Source of the DNA: an uncultured Flavobacteriaceae bacterium
GTDB lineage: Bacteria > Bacteroidota > Bacteroidia > Flavobacteriales > Flavobacteriaceae
Direction of reading: 5' to 3'
Length of the DNA: 7,084 nucleotides
Assembly (NCBI GenBank): GCA_913020685.1
Contig: CAJWAY010000061.1
Location: forward strand, 1 to 7,084
Made by a program: the position numbers and the translations under genes. Shown here piece by piece: positions 1 to 6,794 of this stretch. Every line of letters begins with the position of its first letter. The first letter of the stretch is position 1. Below the pieces are notes generated by a model. It was not told where the DNA came from. It saw only the letters and a list, made by a program, of their open reading frames with translations, and did no database searches.

Positions 1-362
1 TAGGAGAGTGGATTTATGCTAACCTAATGGGGCTTAGAATCAATGAGGAATTTCCAGGCTTTAAACGTTATACTATTCAACCGCTTTTCGACAAAAATTT
101 TGATTTAGTAGATGGAAGCTTTGATTCAAATTATGGGAAAATAGCGATAGCGTGGTCACGTAAAAATGGAAAGCTAAAATTAACGCTTGATATACCCGCA
201 AACACTTCCTCCGATGTTATCCTTAAAAAACCTGTGGAGGGCAGTTGGATATTGGATAACCCTAAATTAGTGCCCAAAATTTTAAGTCATCAAGAGAATA
301 ATCAAAAAACAACTCTGCTTTTGGGATCTGGAAAGTATAGCCTTTCTTTTGTAGCGAATTGA
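1..362 (+). CDS. GH78 family alpha-L-rhamnosidase, C-terminal fragment
   Basis: The 5' part of this gene lies outside the window. The first complete codon is at base 3, and the frame stays open for 119 codons to the TGA at 360-362; the ATG at 27 is internal. The visible start, Gly-Glu-Trp-Ile-Tyr followed by Met-Gly-Leu, then a Pro-Gly-Phe-Lys segment and an Ile-Gln-Pro strand, matches the junction between the (alpha/alpha)6 barrel and the C-terminal beta-sandwich of bacterial GH78 rhamnosidases. The stretch Tyr-Gly-Lys-Ile-Ala-Ile-Ala-Trp and the later Ile-Pro-Ala-Asn-Thr are further family signatures of that sandwich domain. Catalytic residues lie upstream and cannot be checked. The family hydrolyses terminal alpha-L-rhamnosides, usually in the periplasm or at the surface in Bacteroidota. 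The gene converges on the sulfatase gene with one base between stop codons. The family call is fairly secure; the exact substrate is not. Confidence 0.85.
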   Translation, partial: GEWIYANLMGLRINEEFPGFKRYTIQPLFDKNFDLVDGSFDSNYGKIAIAWSRKNGKLKLTLDIPANTSSDVILKKPVEGSWILDNPKLVPKILSHQENNQKTTLLLGSGKYSLSFVAN

Positions 363-363
363 T

Positions 364-1758
364 TTATTGAGCGTATTTTGAAATTTTTCTTTCGAGCTTT
401 TCCCTCATTTTTATTACCAAATATGAATAGTCGGGATTACTCGCTAGGTTTTTAAGTTCCTCTGGATCGGATTTCAAATCATAGAGTTCTTCCTTGGCTT
501 CTATATTTCTGTACCTCATGAATTTCCATTTTTCGGTTCTGATGCCCTCGCTAGGAGGGATGGGCTCAAATTCCCACAAATGCTCTATCAACAGTTCCTC
601 CCTTTTGGAGGGAGATTTACCAGTCTTCACATAAGGCACCAAAGAGTTTCCCTGCATTTCTAGTTGAGGGTCAATTCCTGCAAAATCCAAAATCGTAGAC
701 GCTAAATCAACATTGGCAACCATGTCATCGACATCGAAGTGTTTATTGACCCGCGGATCAAAAATGATCAATGGTACCCTGATCGAGTTGTCATACATCA
801 ACCACTTACCAGCTATTTGTCTCTCACCCAAAAAATAGCCATTGTCCCCCATCCAAATAATGATGGTATTGTCTTCGATTCCTTTTAATTTTAGCAACTT
901 TCTTATTTTTCCAAGTTCATTGTCCACACCACCGATCATTCTGTAATATCCTTTCACACTTTCCTGATAACGTTCTGGGGTATTATATCGCCAATACCAA
1001 CGAGTTCTGTTAAATCCCTCCCTTACATCTTTGGGTAGGGCATTAAATTGTTTGTCGGAGGCATTTTTAGGAGTCGGGATCTCGATGCCTTTATAATAAT
1101 TATCTACTTCTTCTTGCCAGAAATATTGTTTTTGAATTCCCTCCCAGGCACCATCGTGTGCATGGGGTGCACTAAAGCTAATAGACAAACAAAAGGGTTG
1201 ATCTGTAGTGCTATTTTCGATGAAACTCAAGGCTTTGTGTCCAGTATATCTTGTAAGGTGAACAGAGTCTTTTCCAATGGTTTTGTAATAATATCCTCTT
1301 CGATCTTTGAAATGGTGGTTTCTATCATACACCTCGTATTCAGAAAATGAATCTGTCAACCTTCCATTGTTTTTAATTCCAAGTTTACCGAAAAAGCCAG
1401 TTTTATAACCTTTTTTTCTTAGTTGATAAGCATAATTTTGTTGGTTGTAGATCGAGTCAAGAGTTGTGCCCCCAAGGGTAAATTTGTGTTTTCGCTCATA
1501 CATTCCCGTGATTATGGTCGCACGACTGGCACCGCAGATTGGGGTAGTTACGAAAGCCTTTTTAAAATAGGTTCCTTCTTTTGCCAATTGGTCTTGTTCA
1601 GGAGTGATAATAATTTCATTACCGGCGTAACCAATGGCATCCCACCTTTGATCATCGGTAATAATTAAAATAATATTTGGAGGGTTTTCTTTACCTGATT
1701 TTTGATCACATGACCAAAGAATTACAGTTAAAAGTATGAGTTTGATCGTTTTATTCAT
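364..1758 (-). CDS. S1 family sulfatase, predicted lipoprotein (Cys-Gly-Ala-Ser-Arg motif)
   Basis: This 464-residue formylglycine-dependent sulfatase hydrolyses sulfate esters, here probably on a sulfated rhamnose-containing glycan. I chose the ATG at 1758 because it places a lysine-containing, hydrophobic signal peptide ending Leu-Trp-Ser-Cys (Cys17) at the N-terminus; the frame is open to a Met at 1845, but the extra 29 residues overlap rhaM and would bury the signal. The lipobox is imperfect, with Trp at -2. Metal-binding Asp35-Asp36 follow a PPNIILI strand. The maturation motif at 75-79 is Cys-Gly-Ala-Ser-Arg, canonical for conversion of Cys75 to formylglycine. Lys125 in Gly-Lys-Leu-Gly, His199 in Ala-Pro-His, Asp305-Asn306 in Gly-Asp-Asn-Gly and Lys318 are in the expected order for S1 active sites. 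The C-terminal Leu-Tyr-Asp-Leu-Lys-Ser-Asp-Pro-Glu-Glu-Leu-Asn-type ending (about 425-440) is also typical. It is the last gene of the minus-strand cluster, and its start overlaps the rhaM stop codon. The S1 subfamily and the sulfate position are not assignable by eye. Confidence 0.93.
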   Translation of the reverse strand: MNKTIKLILLTVILWSCDQKSGKENPPNIILIITDDQRWDAIGYAGNEIIITPEQDQLAKEGTYFKKAFVTTPICGASRATIITGMYERKHKFTLGGTTLDSIYNQQNYAYQLRKKGYKTGFFGKLGIKNNGRLTDSFSEYEVYDRNHHFKDRRGYYYKTIGKDSVHLTRYTGHKALSFIENSTTDQPFCLSISFSAPHAHDGAWEGIQKQYFWQEEVDNYYKGIEIPTPKNASDKQFNALPKDVREGFNRTRWYWRYNTPERYQESVKGYYRMIGGVDNELGKIRKLLKLKGIEDNTIIIWMGDNGYFLGERQIAGKWLMYDNSIRVPLIIFDPRVNKHFDVDDMVANVDLASTILDFAGIDPQLEMQGNSLVPYVKTGKSPSKREELLIEHLWEFEPIPPSEGIRTEKWKFMRYRNIEAKEELYDLKSDPEELKNLASNPDYSYLVIKMREKLERKISKYAQ

Positions 1759-2066
1759 CAAAGGGAGAATACTTTGTTCAGATTTAATTGTTTTGGTGAA
1801 AGGTCGGGATGAGTTTCCATCAGATCGCTCATGTATTCCCACCATTTTTGGACAATGAGATTTTCTCTCAATGACTGAGAGTCCTTTCCCTCGGTTTCCT
1901 GGTAGGCAAAGAGAATGTTGGTTTCAGGGTCGTGGAAAATATAATATGCACCAATACCTGACTCTTTGAGCAGATTTCTTAATTGAGGCCAAATTTTATC
2001 GTGGCGTTTTTTATATTCTTCAACCTTATTGGGTTTGAGGTACATTTTAAAGGCTAATTGATTCAT
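1758..2066 (-). CDS. rhaM: L-rhamnose mutarotase RhaM
   Basis: This 102-residue cytoplasmic enzyme interconverts the alpha and beta anomers of L-rhamnose, which helps feed L-rhamnose isomerase. Starting at the ATG at 2066 gives a protein that aligns nearly end to end with the 104-residue E. coli RhaM from memory: Ala-Phe-Met at 5-8, Glu-Glu-Tyr18, Arg-His22, Ile-Trp-Pro at 25-27, Leu-Phe-Ala at 52-54, Gln-Lys-Trp-Trp-Glu-Tyr-Met at 73-79 and a C-terminal Val-Phe. Tyr18 and His22, the residues proposed to act in catalysis, fall at the same positions. The frame is also open to an ATG at 2114, but that start would overlap the upstream sulfatase and add 16 residues that do not belong to the family. 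No signal peptide is present. The start is 22 bases after the upstream sulfatase stop, and its TGA overlaps the ATG of the next sulfatase (TGATG), so it sits between two exported enzymes. Its presence is the strongest local evidence that the PUL releases L-rhamnose. Confidence 0.95.
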   Translation of the reverse strand: MNQLAFKMYLKPNKVEEYKKRHDKIWPQLRNLLKESGIGAYYIFHDPETNILFAYQETEGKDSQSLRENLIVQKWWEYMSDLMETHPDLSPKQLNLNKVFSL

Positions 2067-2088
2067 TCCGTTGATCTTTGAAAAGTTT

Positions 2089-3525
2089 TTAGTGGATTGG
2101 TTGCCACCACTCATTAATTTGGCGAGTCATTTCTGCTACTATTTCAGGGTATTTTTCAGCTAAATTGTATTCTTCTTCAGGATCCCGCTCCAAGTCAAAT
2201 AACTGAATTTTGTTAGAATAGAACCCATAGTAATTTGATTTAGGATCTGTAAAATCTCTAATTACCAAATCCTTATTGGGCACCATCAACTTCCATTTTT
2301 TATTTAAGGCAACTTTATACAAAATAGTCTCAGATGGTTTTTCTACATTCAAAATGTCGTGGTTGTAACATTCAATAAAGAGTGTTTGTCTTTGCTCTAA
2401 TTTTTCATTGTCTAGAACATTGATCCCCGGCAGTTCCTTATTACTAACATTTAAAAAATTTAATACAGTTGGGACCAAATCAATATTGCTGACTAATGTT
2501 GAGCGATTTATTTCCGGTTCGATCACTCCAGGCAATTTGAACATGATCGGGGTTCTCACACCCCCTTCATGAGGAGCCCTTTTGGAACGGGGAGCGTATC
2601 GATTACGTTTATCTGATTGGATCCATCCGTTGTCTGTAGTGTAAACCACCAAGGTGTTTTCATCCAATGATTGTTCTTTTAAGTAGCTCATCAAATCACC
2701 TACTGTCTGATCTAGCCATTCACACATGGCCCAGTATTTAGCAACACTTTCATTGGGAGCTACTGTTAAGTATTTATTCAATAGTTCTTCTGGAGGATTG
2801 TGCGGGGTGTGGGGTAAAAAAGGGGCATACCAAACAAAAAACGGAACATCATCATTTTGAGTTTGATAGATGAAATTAAAAATTGGATCTAATCCCTCTC
2901 TACCAATTTTTAAACCTTCATCACCGTGCCTTCCATTTCTTTTGTAATCACCATGCGTCATTCCTGCATCAAATTTTCCTTCTTTCCATGATCCCATCCA
3001 CCATTTACCCGATTGGAAAGATCGGTAGCCTTTCTCTGAAAGGTAGTCTGTCAAGAGTTTATGCTTGTAAAATTTTCCTTTGATCACATCAAATTGAGCA
3101 TTGCGCTCTTTACTAAAAAGGTAATTAACAGATTTTTTCTTTACAGTCTTATTCGGTTCATTAAGAGGATACCCACTTTTTATCCACCTACTTGCGTCCC
3201 GATTTGAGTTTCCTGCATCATTACCTGTTTGTCCGTGTTGAAAAGCATATTTACCTGTGATGATACTTGCCAATGATGGTCCACATAGCGGGCTGGTCAC
3301 ATAACCACGTGTGTAAGTAGCTGATTCTTTTGCCAATTGGTCAATATTTGGGGTTTGGATATAAGGATGATCCATAAAACCATAATCTCCCCATGCCTGG
3401 TCGTCGGAAAGAATAAAAATAATATTGGGTGGTTTTTTTTCTTCATACTTCTGTTTTGTTCGACTAACGCAAGAGAAAAAGATTAAACATAACAATGTTA
3501 CAACAAGTATCCGGCTACGATTCAT
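2089..3525 (-). CDS. S1 family sulfatase, predicted lipoprotein with variant Cys-Gly-Pro-Ser-Leu motif
   Basis: This is a 478-residue type I sulfatase. The N-terminus is a lipoprotein signal peptide ending Phe-Phe-Ser-Cys (Cys19), so it should be exported and lipid-anchored. Family residues appear in order: PPNIIFIL then Asp41-Asp42; Lys174 in Gly-Lys-Trp; His239 in Leu-Pro-His-Thr-Pro-His; Asp298-Asn299 in Thr-Asp-Asn-Gly; and a basic Arg-Ser-Lys-Arg segment (313-316) before His-Glu-Gly-Gly-Val-Arg-Thr-Pro. A Leu-Phe-Asp-Leu-Glu-Arg-Asp-Pro-Glu-Glu segment (441-451) forms the usual C-terminal signature. The maturation motif at 81-85 is Cys-Gly-Pro-Ser-Leu, where the consensus has Arg in the last position. 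Everything else looks intact, so this is probably a subfamily variant rather than a dead enzyme. It differs strongly from the other sulfatase here and is not a recent duplicate. It lies 78 bases downstream of the GH106-like gene, in AT-rich DNA without a clear terminator, and probably belongs to the same transcript. The ATG is preceded by an A-rich stretch rather than a Shine-Dalgarno sequence. Confidence 0.93.
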   Translation of the reverse strand: MNRSRILVVTLLCLIFFSCVSRTKQKYEEKKPPNIIFILSDDQAWGDYGFMDHPYIQTPNIDQLAKESATYTRGYVTSPLCGPSLASIITGKYAFQHGQTGNDAGNSNRDASRWIKSGYPLNEPNKTVKKKSVNYLFSKERNAQFDVIKGKFYKHKLLTDYLSEKGYRSFQSGKWWMGSWKEGKFDAGMTHGDYKRNGRHGDEGLKIGREGLDPIFNFIYQTQNDDVPFFVWYAPFLPHTPHNPPEELLNKYLTVAPNESVAKYWAMCEWLDQTVGDLMSYLKEQSLDENTLVVYTTDNGWIQSDKRNRYAPRSKRAPHEGGVRTPIMFKLPGVIEPEINRSTLVSNIDLVPTVLNFLNVSNKELPGINVLDNEKLEQRQTLFIECYNHDILNVEKPSETILYKVALNKKWKLMVPNKDLVIRDFTDPKSNYYGFYSNKIQLFDLERDPEEEYNLAEKYPEIVAEMTRQINEWWQPIH

Positions 3526-3603
3526 AAGTGGCTTTTTTAATTATATCAATTTATAAAAATTTAGTTACTTCAGAAATTAGACTGTTAAATTGGCAAATAA
3601 TTT

Positions 3604-6450
3604 CTATTTAGAAATCTCTAGGGGAATTAATTTAGGATCTTCCAAAAGTCCAGCTTCCAAAACTTCCCATTTTGAGGTGTCAAAAGGTTTATAATCTAGT
3701 CCTACCATATTGATATTATAAAAAGTTTTCCATTCCTCACCACCTGCCTCCTTTGCCTTAATGCGATTAGCTCCTGTATTAGTAACTTGAATGCGAAGGA
3801 TATTTTTCCCCTTTTTCAGATTTTTAATATTAAGCTGATAAGGATTAGACCATAATGTGCCGACGAACTTATCATTTAACCAAATTTTTGCACTTTCCCG
3901 AACATCTCCCAATTCCAATAGCCAAGGGCCTTTATGTTCTGTTGGCCTGTTAAATTTGATTAAATATTGAGCAGTGCCTGAAAAGGCTTCCATTTTTTTA
4001 CCCCATTGGGTCCAGGAGGTCAATCGATTTGTTTTTTTTGAAAAGTCAATATTAGGTCCTCCTTCGATTAATTTAAAATCCCAGTCACCCAAGATCTTAT
4101 AGGAATTTTTCAACGGTTTGTAATAATCCCATTTTGGTGCGTTGATCCTGTCGAAAGTTTTGAGAAAGAGACTTGATCCCGAGGGTAGCGAAAGTTTTAC
4201 TTTGGTGATCTCTCCTTGATGTTCTGTAATAGCTTTACCTGATTTTCCATTTAATGGGTCCAAGATTAAAACCTCTTTGGAGGGAATGGCCAAGGATACA
4301 AATTCGTCAATTTTTTTGGAGGTATGATTGACCAGATAGTAGATTTTTTCGCCCCTGTGTTCCCTGCGTATAAATTTTAGACCTTTTTTGACCAATTCCT
4401 CTCTGATTACTCCTGCTTTTTTTAGGGGGATTTCAATTTCTTTAAGGGAATAAACTTTATTGATTTTTTCTTCTGTAAAGGCTTTAAGTGCTTGCTCTCT
4501 TTTTTGATACTCGAAAAAACCAGGAACACTTTGGGGGGTTCCCAAAAAGACAACCGACGCTCCCATAGTTCTAAGGGCAACTAGTTTTTTCAAAGTTTTC
4601 AGGGGCATATGCTGAGCAGCAGGAACAATGATTGATCGATAGTTTCCTCCTGGTAGTTTAATGATTCCATTTTCAACATTGATTTTTTCTAAAAACCGAT
4701 CCGAGATATAGTCGATGCTATAGCCCTCTTGGATTAAATGATGCACTGTTTCATAAAATGGAGTTCCCGACAACCAAGTATCGAGGCGATGAATAGCAAA
4801 CTGTACCAATAGTTTACCCTCATTAAATTTTGCCCAACTATCGTGAATAGGCCAATAGACCAAAACATCATTGTTATGATTGCCCTGTTGTAATAGAGAT
4901 TGTGATCGACTGATGTATTCAAAAAGAGCGGGAGCATCCTCCCAAATAGGGTTGGTATCATTAAAATTTACAGAGGCATAAAACTTCCACCCCGGCCAAT
5001 TGGCAGATTCTGGCGAATATGTTGATCCGTGTAAAAAGACATGATTAATACCGTTAATAAACAAATCTTCCAATTCGGGTTTGCACTGAGATAAAGCAGT
5101 TCTAAAATGTTCTCTGAGCCAAGTAAAGGTTTCGGCCGAAACCTGTTTTTTGCCTGACAAATGTGCTGCAGAAGATGAGAATTTGATCATGGCTAGATCG
5201 GCATCTCCAGCTCGAAAATTTCTGTGAGGGTAATCCGCTGAACTTCCATTCCCTTCCATCCTCCTAAAACCTTTGATATCGTAAGGCATAGATCCAAAGG
5301 TTTCGCATTCAGGGATATCTGCAGCCCCATAAAGATCAATTAAGTTTCCTGGAGAGCCATGAGCCTGATATTTAGTTTTTACTTCTTTATTTTGCGCCCA
5401 TATATTCCATAATGGGTTGAATCCATCGATCATCAAATCAGATAAGGTCTCCCTGTAATCACTTCTTATTCGATTACTGATTTCGTTATTGTTTCTATCA
5501 AATAACCGATTTGTATAAGGCTTGAGGTCGTAGCCGCGATTATTTTTAAAAGTCTCAAAAAAGCCAGGAGTATAGTTTGCTTTATAAACCTCATAGCTGT
5601 CATTGAAAACGGATCTTATCTTACCGTTAATATTTTTAAAGGCACTACTAAAATCCATAAGATAGTTTTCTAATGCTTGCCAAGAAAAGTGATCAAAGAC
5701 CCAACCCTCTCCTCCCGGGGCAGCTCTTTTAACTTTTTGCCTCGTTTGGTCTTCAAAGACAAAAAATAGCTCGTAGTTGCTTTCTGTTGCCATCCATTCT
5801 AGTTGTCCATTAATTACTTTGGTAGTCAGATCTATAAAATTGTTTTGGGTTTCAAAAGCAAAAACCCCAATGAGTTTTGGCCAAACTGAACCAACTTCGC
5901 GAAAACCCCACTTTCTACCTGGCCTAACTTTTTTTGAATCAAAGACCCTGATGTCAAGTTGGTCAGGGTATATCAAGGTTCCTGTTTCGAATGGTGAAAC
6001 TCTCTCGGAAAAAAGGGTTCCCTTTTTTAGCTTTAATTTCCTTACAAATATAAGTTTGGCAGCATCAACTAAACTTACATTCTTCCCCCCCCAAGGCCAC
6101 CCAGTTCCAAGTGTCAAGTCCACTCCCATTTGTAAGCTGTCTGCGACCCTTATCGTATAGTTAAGCATCTCAATCCAATATGGACTTAAAAAATCAATAA
6201 AATTTTTCTCTTTTCCCTTTACCCCATATATGGGTTCTATTTCTACACCACCTATTCCTGCTTTTTCAAAAGCGATTAATGATCGGGCGATATTTTTTTT
6301 ATCGACCGCACTGCCCATCCACCACCAACGGGTCCAGGTTTTGGATTCCTTATTAACTTTTGGCCATTGGTAAGGGTTTTTTTGGGCGTAAACCAATCCT
6401 TTACTTACAAAAAAAACCCCAATAAGAGTTATGAAATATAACTTTTTCAT
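3604..6450 (-). CDS. GH106-like alpha-L-rhamnosidase, secreted
   Basis: This 948-residue protein has a Sec signal peptide, with likely cleavage after Val-Tyr-Ala22 and before Gln23, and no lipobox. The mature N-terminus carries Trp-Thr-Arg-Trp-Trp-Trp-Met-Gly (39-46), then a helix with Ala-Gly-Ile-Gly-Gly-Val-Glu-Ile (64-71) and Gly-Thr-Gly-Trp-Pro-Trp-Gly-Gly (115-122). I recognise these as the opening of the barrel in the GH106 rhamnosidase group. Conserved-looking acidic segments are Asn-Asp-Ser-Tyr-Glu (283-287), Pro-Glu-Cys-Glu-Thr-Phe-Gly (380-386) and Ser-Ala-Glu-Thr-Phe-Thr-Trp (438-444); Glu381, Glu383 and Glu440 are candidate catalytic residues, but I cannot align them to a characterised enzyme here. 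Residues about 525-690 form a mixed alpha/beta region, and about 785-920 form a galactose-binding-like beta-sandwich with Ala-Lys-Ile-Trp-Leu-Asn-Asp (854-860). The family releases terminal alpha-L-rhamnose from pectic and other glycans; ulvan or rhamnan side chains are possible here. It is the first gene of the minus-strand cluster. Confidence 0.85.
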   Translation of the reverse strand: MKKLYFITLIGVFFVSKGLVYAQKNPYQWPKVNKESKTWTRWWWMGSAVDKKNIARSLIAFEKAGIGGVEIEPIYGVKGKEKNFIDFLSPYWIEMLNYTIRVADSLQMGVDLTLGTGWPWGGKNVSLVDAAKLIFVRKLKLKKGTLFSERVSPFETGTLIYPDQLDIRVFDSKKVRPGRKWGFREVGSVWPKLIGVFAFETQNNFIDLTTKVINGQLEWMATESNYELFFVFEDQTRQKVKRAAPGGEGWVFDHFSWQALENYLMDFSSAFKNINGKIRSVFNDSYEVYKANYTPGFFETFKNNRGYDLKPYTNRLFDRNNNEISNRIRSDYRETLSDLMIDGFNPLWNIWAQNKEVKTKYQAHGSPGNLIDLYGAADIPECETFGSMPYDIKGFRRMEGNGSSADYPHRNFRAGDADLAMIKFSSSAAHLSGKKQVSAETFTWLREHFRTALSQCKPELEDLFINGINHVFLHGSTYSPESANWPGWKFYASVNFNDTNPIWEDAPALFEYISRSQSLLQQGNHNNDVLVYWPIHDSWAKFNEGKLLVQFAIHRLDTWLSGTPFYETVHHLIQEGYSIDYISDRFLEKINVENGIIKLPGGNYRSIIVPAAQHMPLKTLKKLVALRTMGASVVFLGTPQSVPGFFEYQKREQALKAFTEEKINKVYSLKEIEIPLKKAGVIREELVKKGLKFIRREHRGEKIYYLVNHTSKKIDEFVSLAIPSKEVLILDPLNGKSGKAITEHQGEITKVKLSLPSGSSLFLKTFDRINAPKWDYYKPLKNSYKILGDWDFKLIEGGPNIDFSKKTNRLTSWTQWGKKMEAFSGTAQYLIKFNRPTEHKGPWLLELGDVRESAKIWLNDKFVGTLWSNPYQLNIKNLKKGKNILRIQVTNTGANRIKAKEAGGEEWKTFYNINMVGLDYKPFDTSKWEVLEAGLLEDPKLIPLEISK
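6085..6092 (-). repeat. G8 homopolymer inside the GH106-like gene
   Basis: On the coding strand this is a run of eight G residues spanning the end of the Trp120 codon and the codons for Gly121 and Gly122. Runs of G this long are rare in such an AT-rich setting. The frame is intact as given. The run could be a slippage site or a sequencing weak point; it also lies in a conserved-looking Trp-Pro-Trp-Gly-Gly motif, so the protein sequence may simply require it. Confidence 0.8.
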
Positions 6451-6489
6451 TCAAAAAGTTCAGAGGTTAGAGATCCATTTAACTTTCAT

Positions 6490-6527
6490 CAAAGATTAAT
6501 CACAGATTTCTTAAATTGGGTTGTCAA
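6490..6527 (-). promoter_or_regulatory. Possible promoter of the GH106-sulfatase-rhaM-sulfatase cluster
   Basis: Read on the minus strand, TTGACA (6527 to 6522) is followed by TAATCTTTG (6498 to 6490), about 40 bases upstream of the GH106-like start codon. The second box resembles the Bacteroidota -7 element TAnnTTTG but has one extra base, or one mismatch if the last eight bases are used. The 23-base gap is near the long end for this promoter type. The position suits the first gene of the cluster, but the match is imperfect and AT-rich DNA gives chance hits. Confidence 0.28.
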
Positions 6528-6589
6528 TTTGGAATTTAAATTTATCTAAATAAGTTGAGGGGAAAAAGGATGATCCGAGACAATTTTAA

Positions 6590-6727
6590 TATAGTTTAAT
6601 AAGATGCTTTTTAGATAAGAAGTTCAAAACCAAATCAGATTGGAAAATAATTCAAAATTTGATCGCTCTAGGAGATATGAGTGGTGAAGAAATCCATTGT
6701 TATCAATTCTTTAAACAGTTGGATTGA
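6590..6727 (+). pseudogene. Possible gene remnant or very small ORF
   Basis: A stop-bounded frame of 45 codons ends in TGA at 6725-6727. Its predicted product is unlike the low-complexity translations around it: it contains Ser-Asp-Trp-Lys-Ile-Ile-Gln-Asn-Leu-Ile-Ala-Leu-Gly-Asp followed by Met-Ser-Gly-Glu-Glu-Ile-His-Cys-Tyr-Gln-Phe-Phe-Lys. The only in-frame ATG is at 6677, which leaves just 16 residues. An ATG at 6570 opens a short frame (Met-Ile-Arg-Asp-Asn-Phe-Asn) that ends in a different phase just before this one, so a frameshifted remnant is conceivable. I recognise no family, and a chance open frame remains the simplest alternative. Confidence 0.2.
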
Positions 6728-6756
6728 TTTTGTCTTTCTTTCTTAATTCATCAACA

Positions 6757-6779
6757 TTATTGCAACTTAGTTGCAATAA
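6757..6779. promoter_or_regulatory. Perfect 10-bp inverted repeat with 3-bp centre, operator-like
   Basis: TTATTGCAAC (6757-6766) and GTTGCAATAA (6770-6779) are exact reverse complements around a central TTA. A symmetric 23-base element of this kind in a divergent intergenic region suggests a site for a dimeric regulator. It is not a good intrinsic terminator: the stem is AT-rich and the nearest T-run starts about ten bases beyond it. It lies about 307 bases from the GH106-like start and 267 bases from the plus-strand start at 7046, so the gene controlled is unclear. Confidence 0.5.
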
Positions 6780-6794
6780 CAGTGTTACTTTTTT

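Noticed and set aside
1048..1350. Plus-strand open frame opposite the downstream sulfatase
   Set aside because: It is antisense to a well-supported sulfatase and its translation has no family character; the same holds for the plus-strand frames at 1423-1668, 2883-3083 and 5777-6160.
1759..1845. Longer start for the downstream sulfatase, adding 29 residues before Met at 1758
   Set aside because: It would overlap rhaM deeply and place a charged, non-hydrophobic stretch before the lipoprotein signal peptide.
2067..2114. Longer start for RhaM, adding 16 residues
   Set aside because: It overlaps the upstream sulfatase, and the family aligns from the Met at 2066 with catalytic Tyr18 and His22 in register with E. 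coli RhaM.
3526..3603. Terminator or separate promoter between the GH106-like gene and the sulfatase
   Set aside because: I see only AT-rich sequence with no stable GC-containing stem and no acceptable TAnnTTTG element on the minus strand.
4734..4961. Minus-strand 75-codon frame inside the GH106-like gene
   Set aside because: It is out of frame with an intact 948-residue enzyme, and its translation looks like a chance product.
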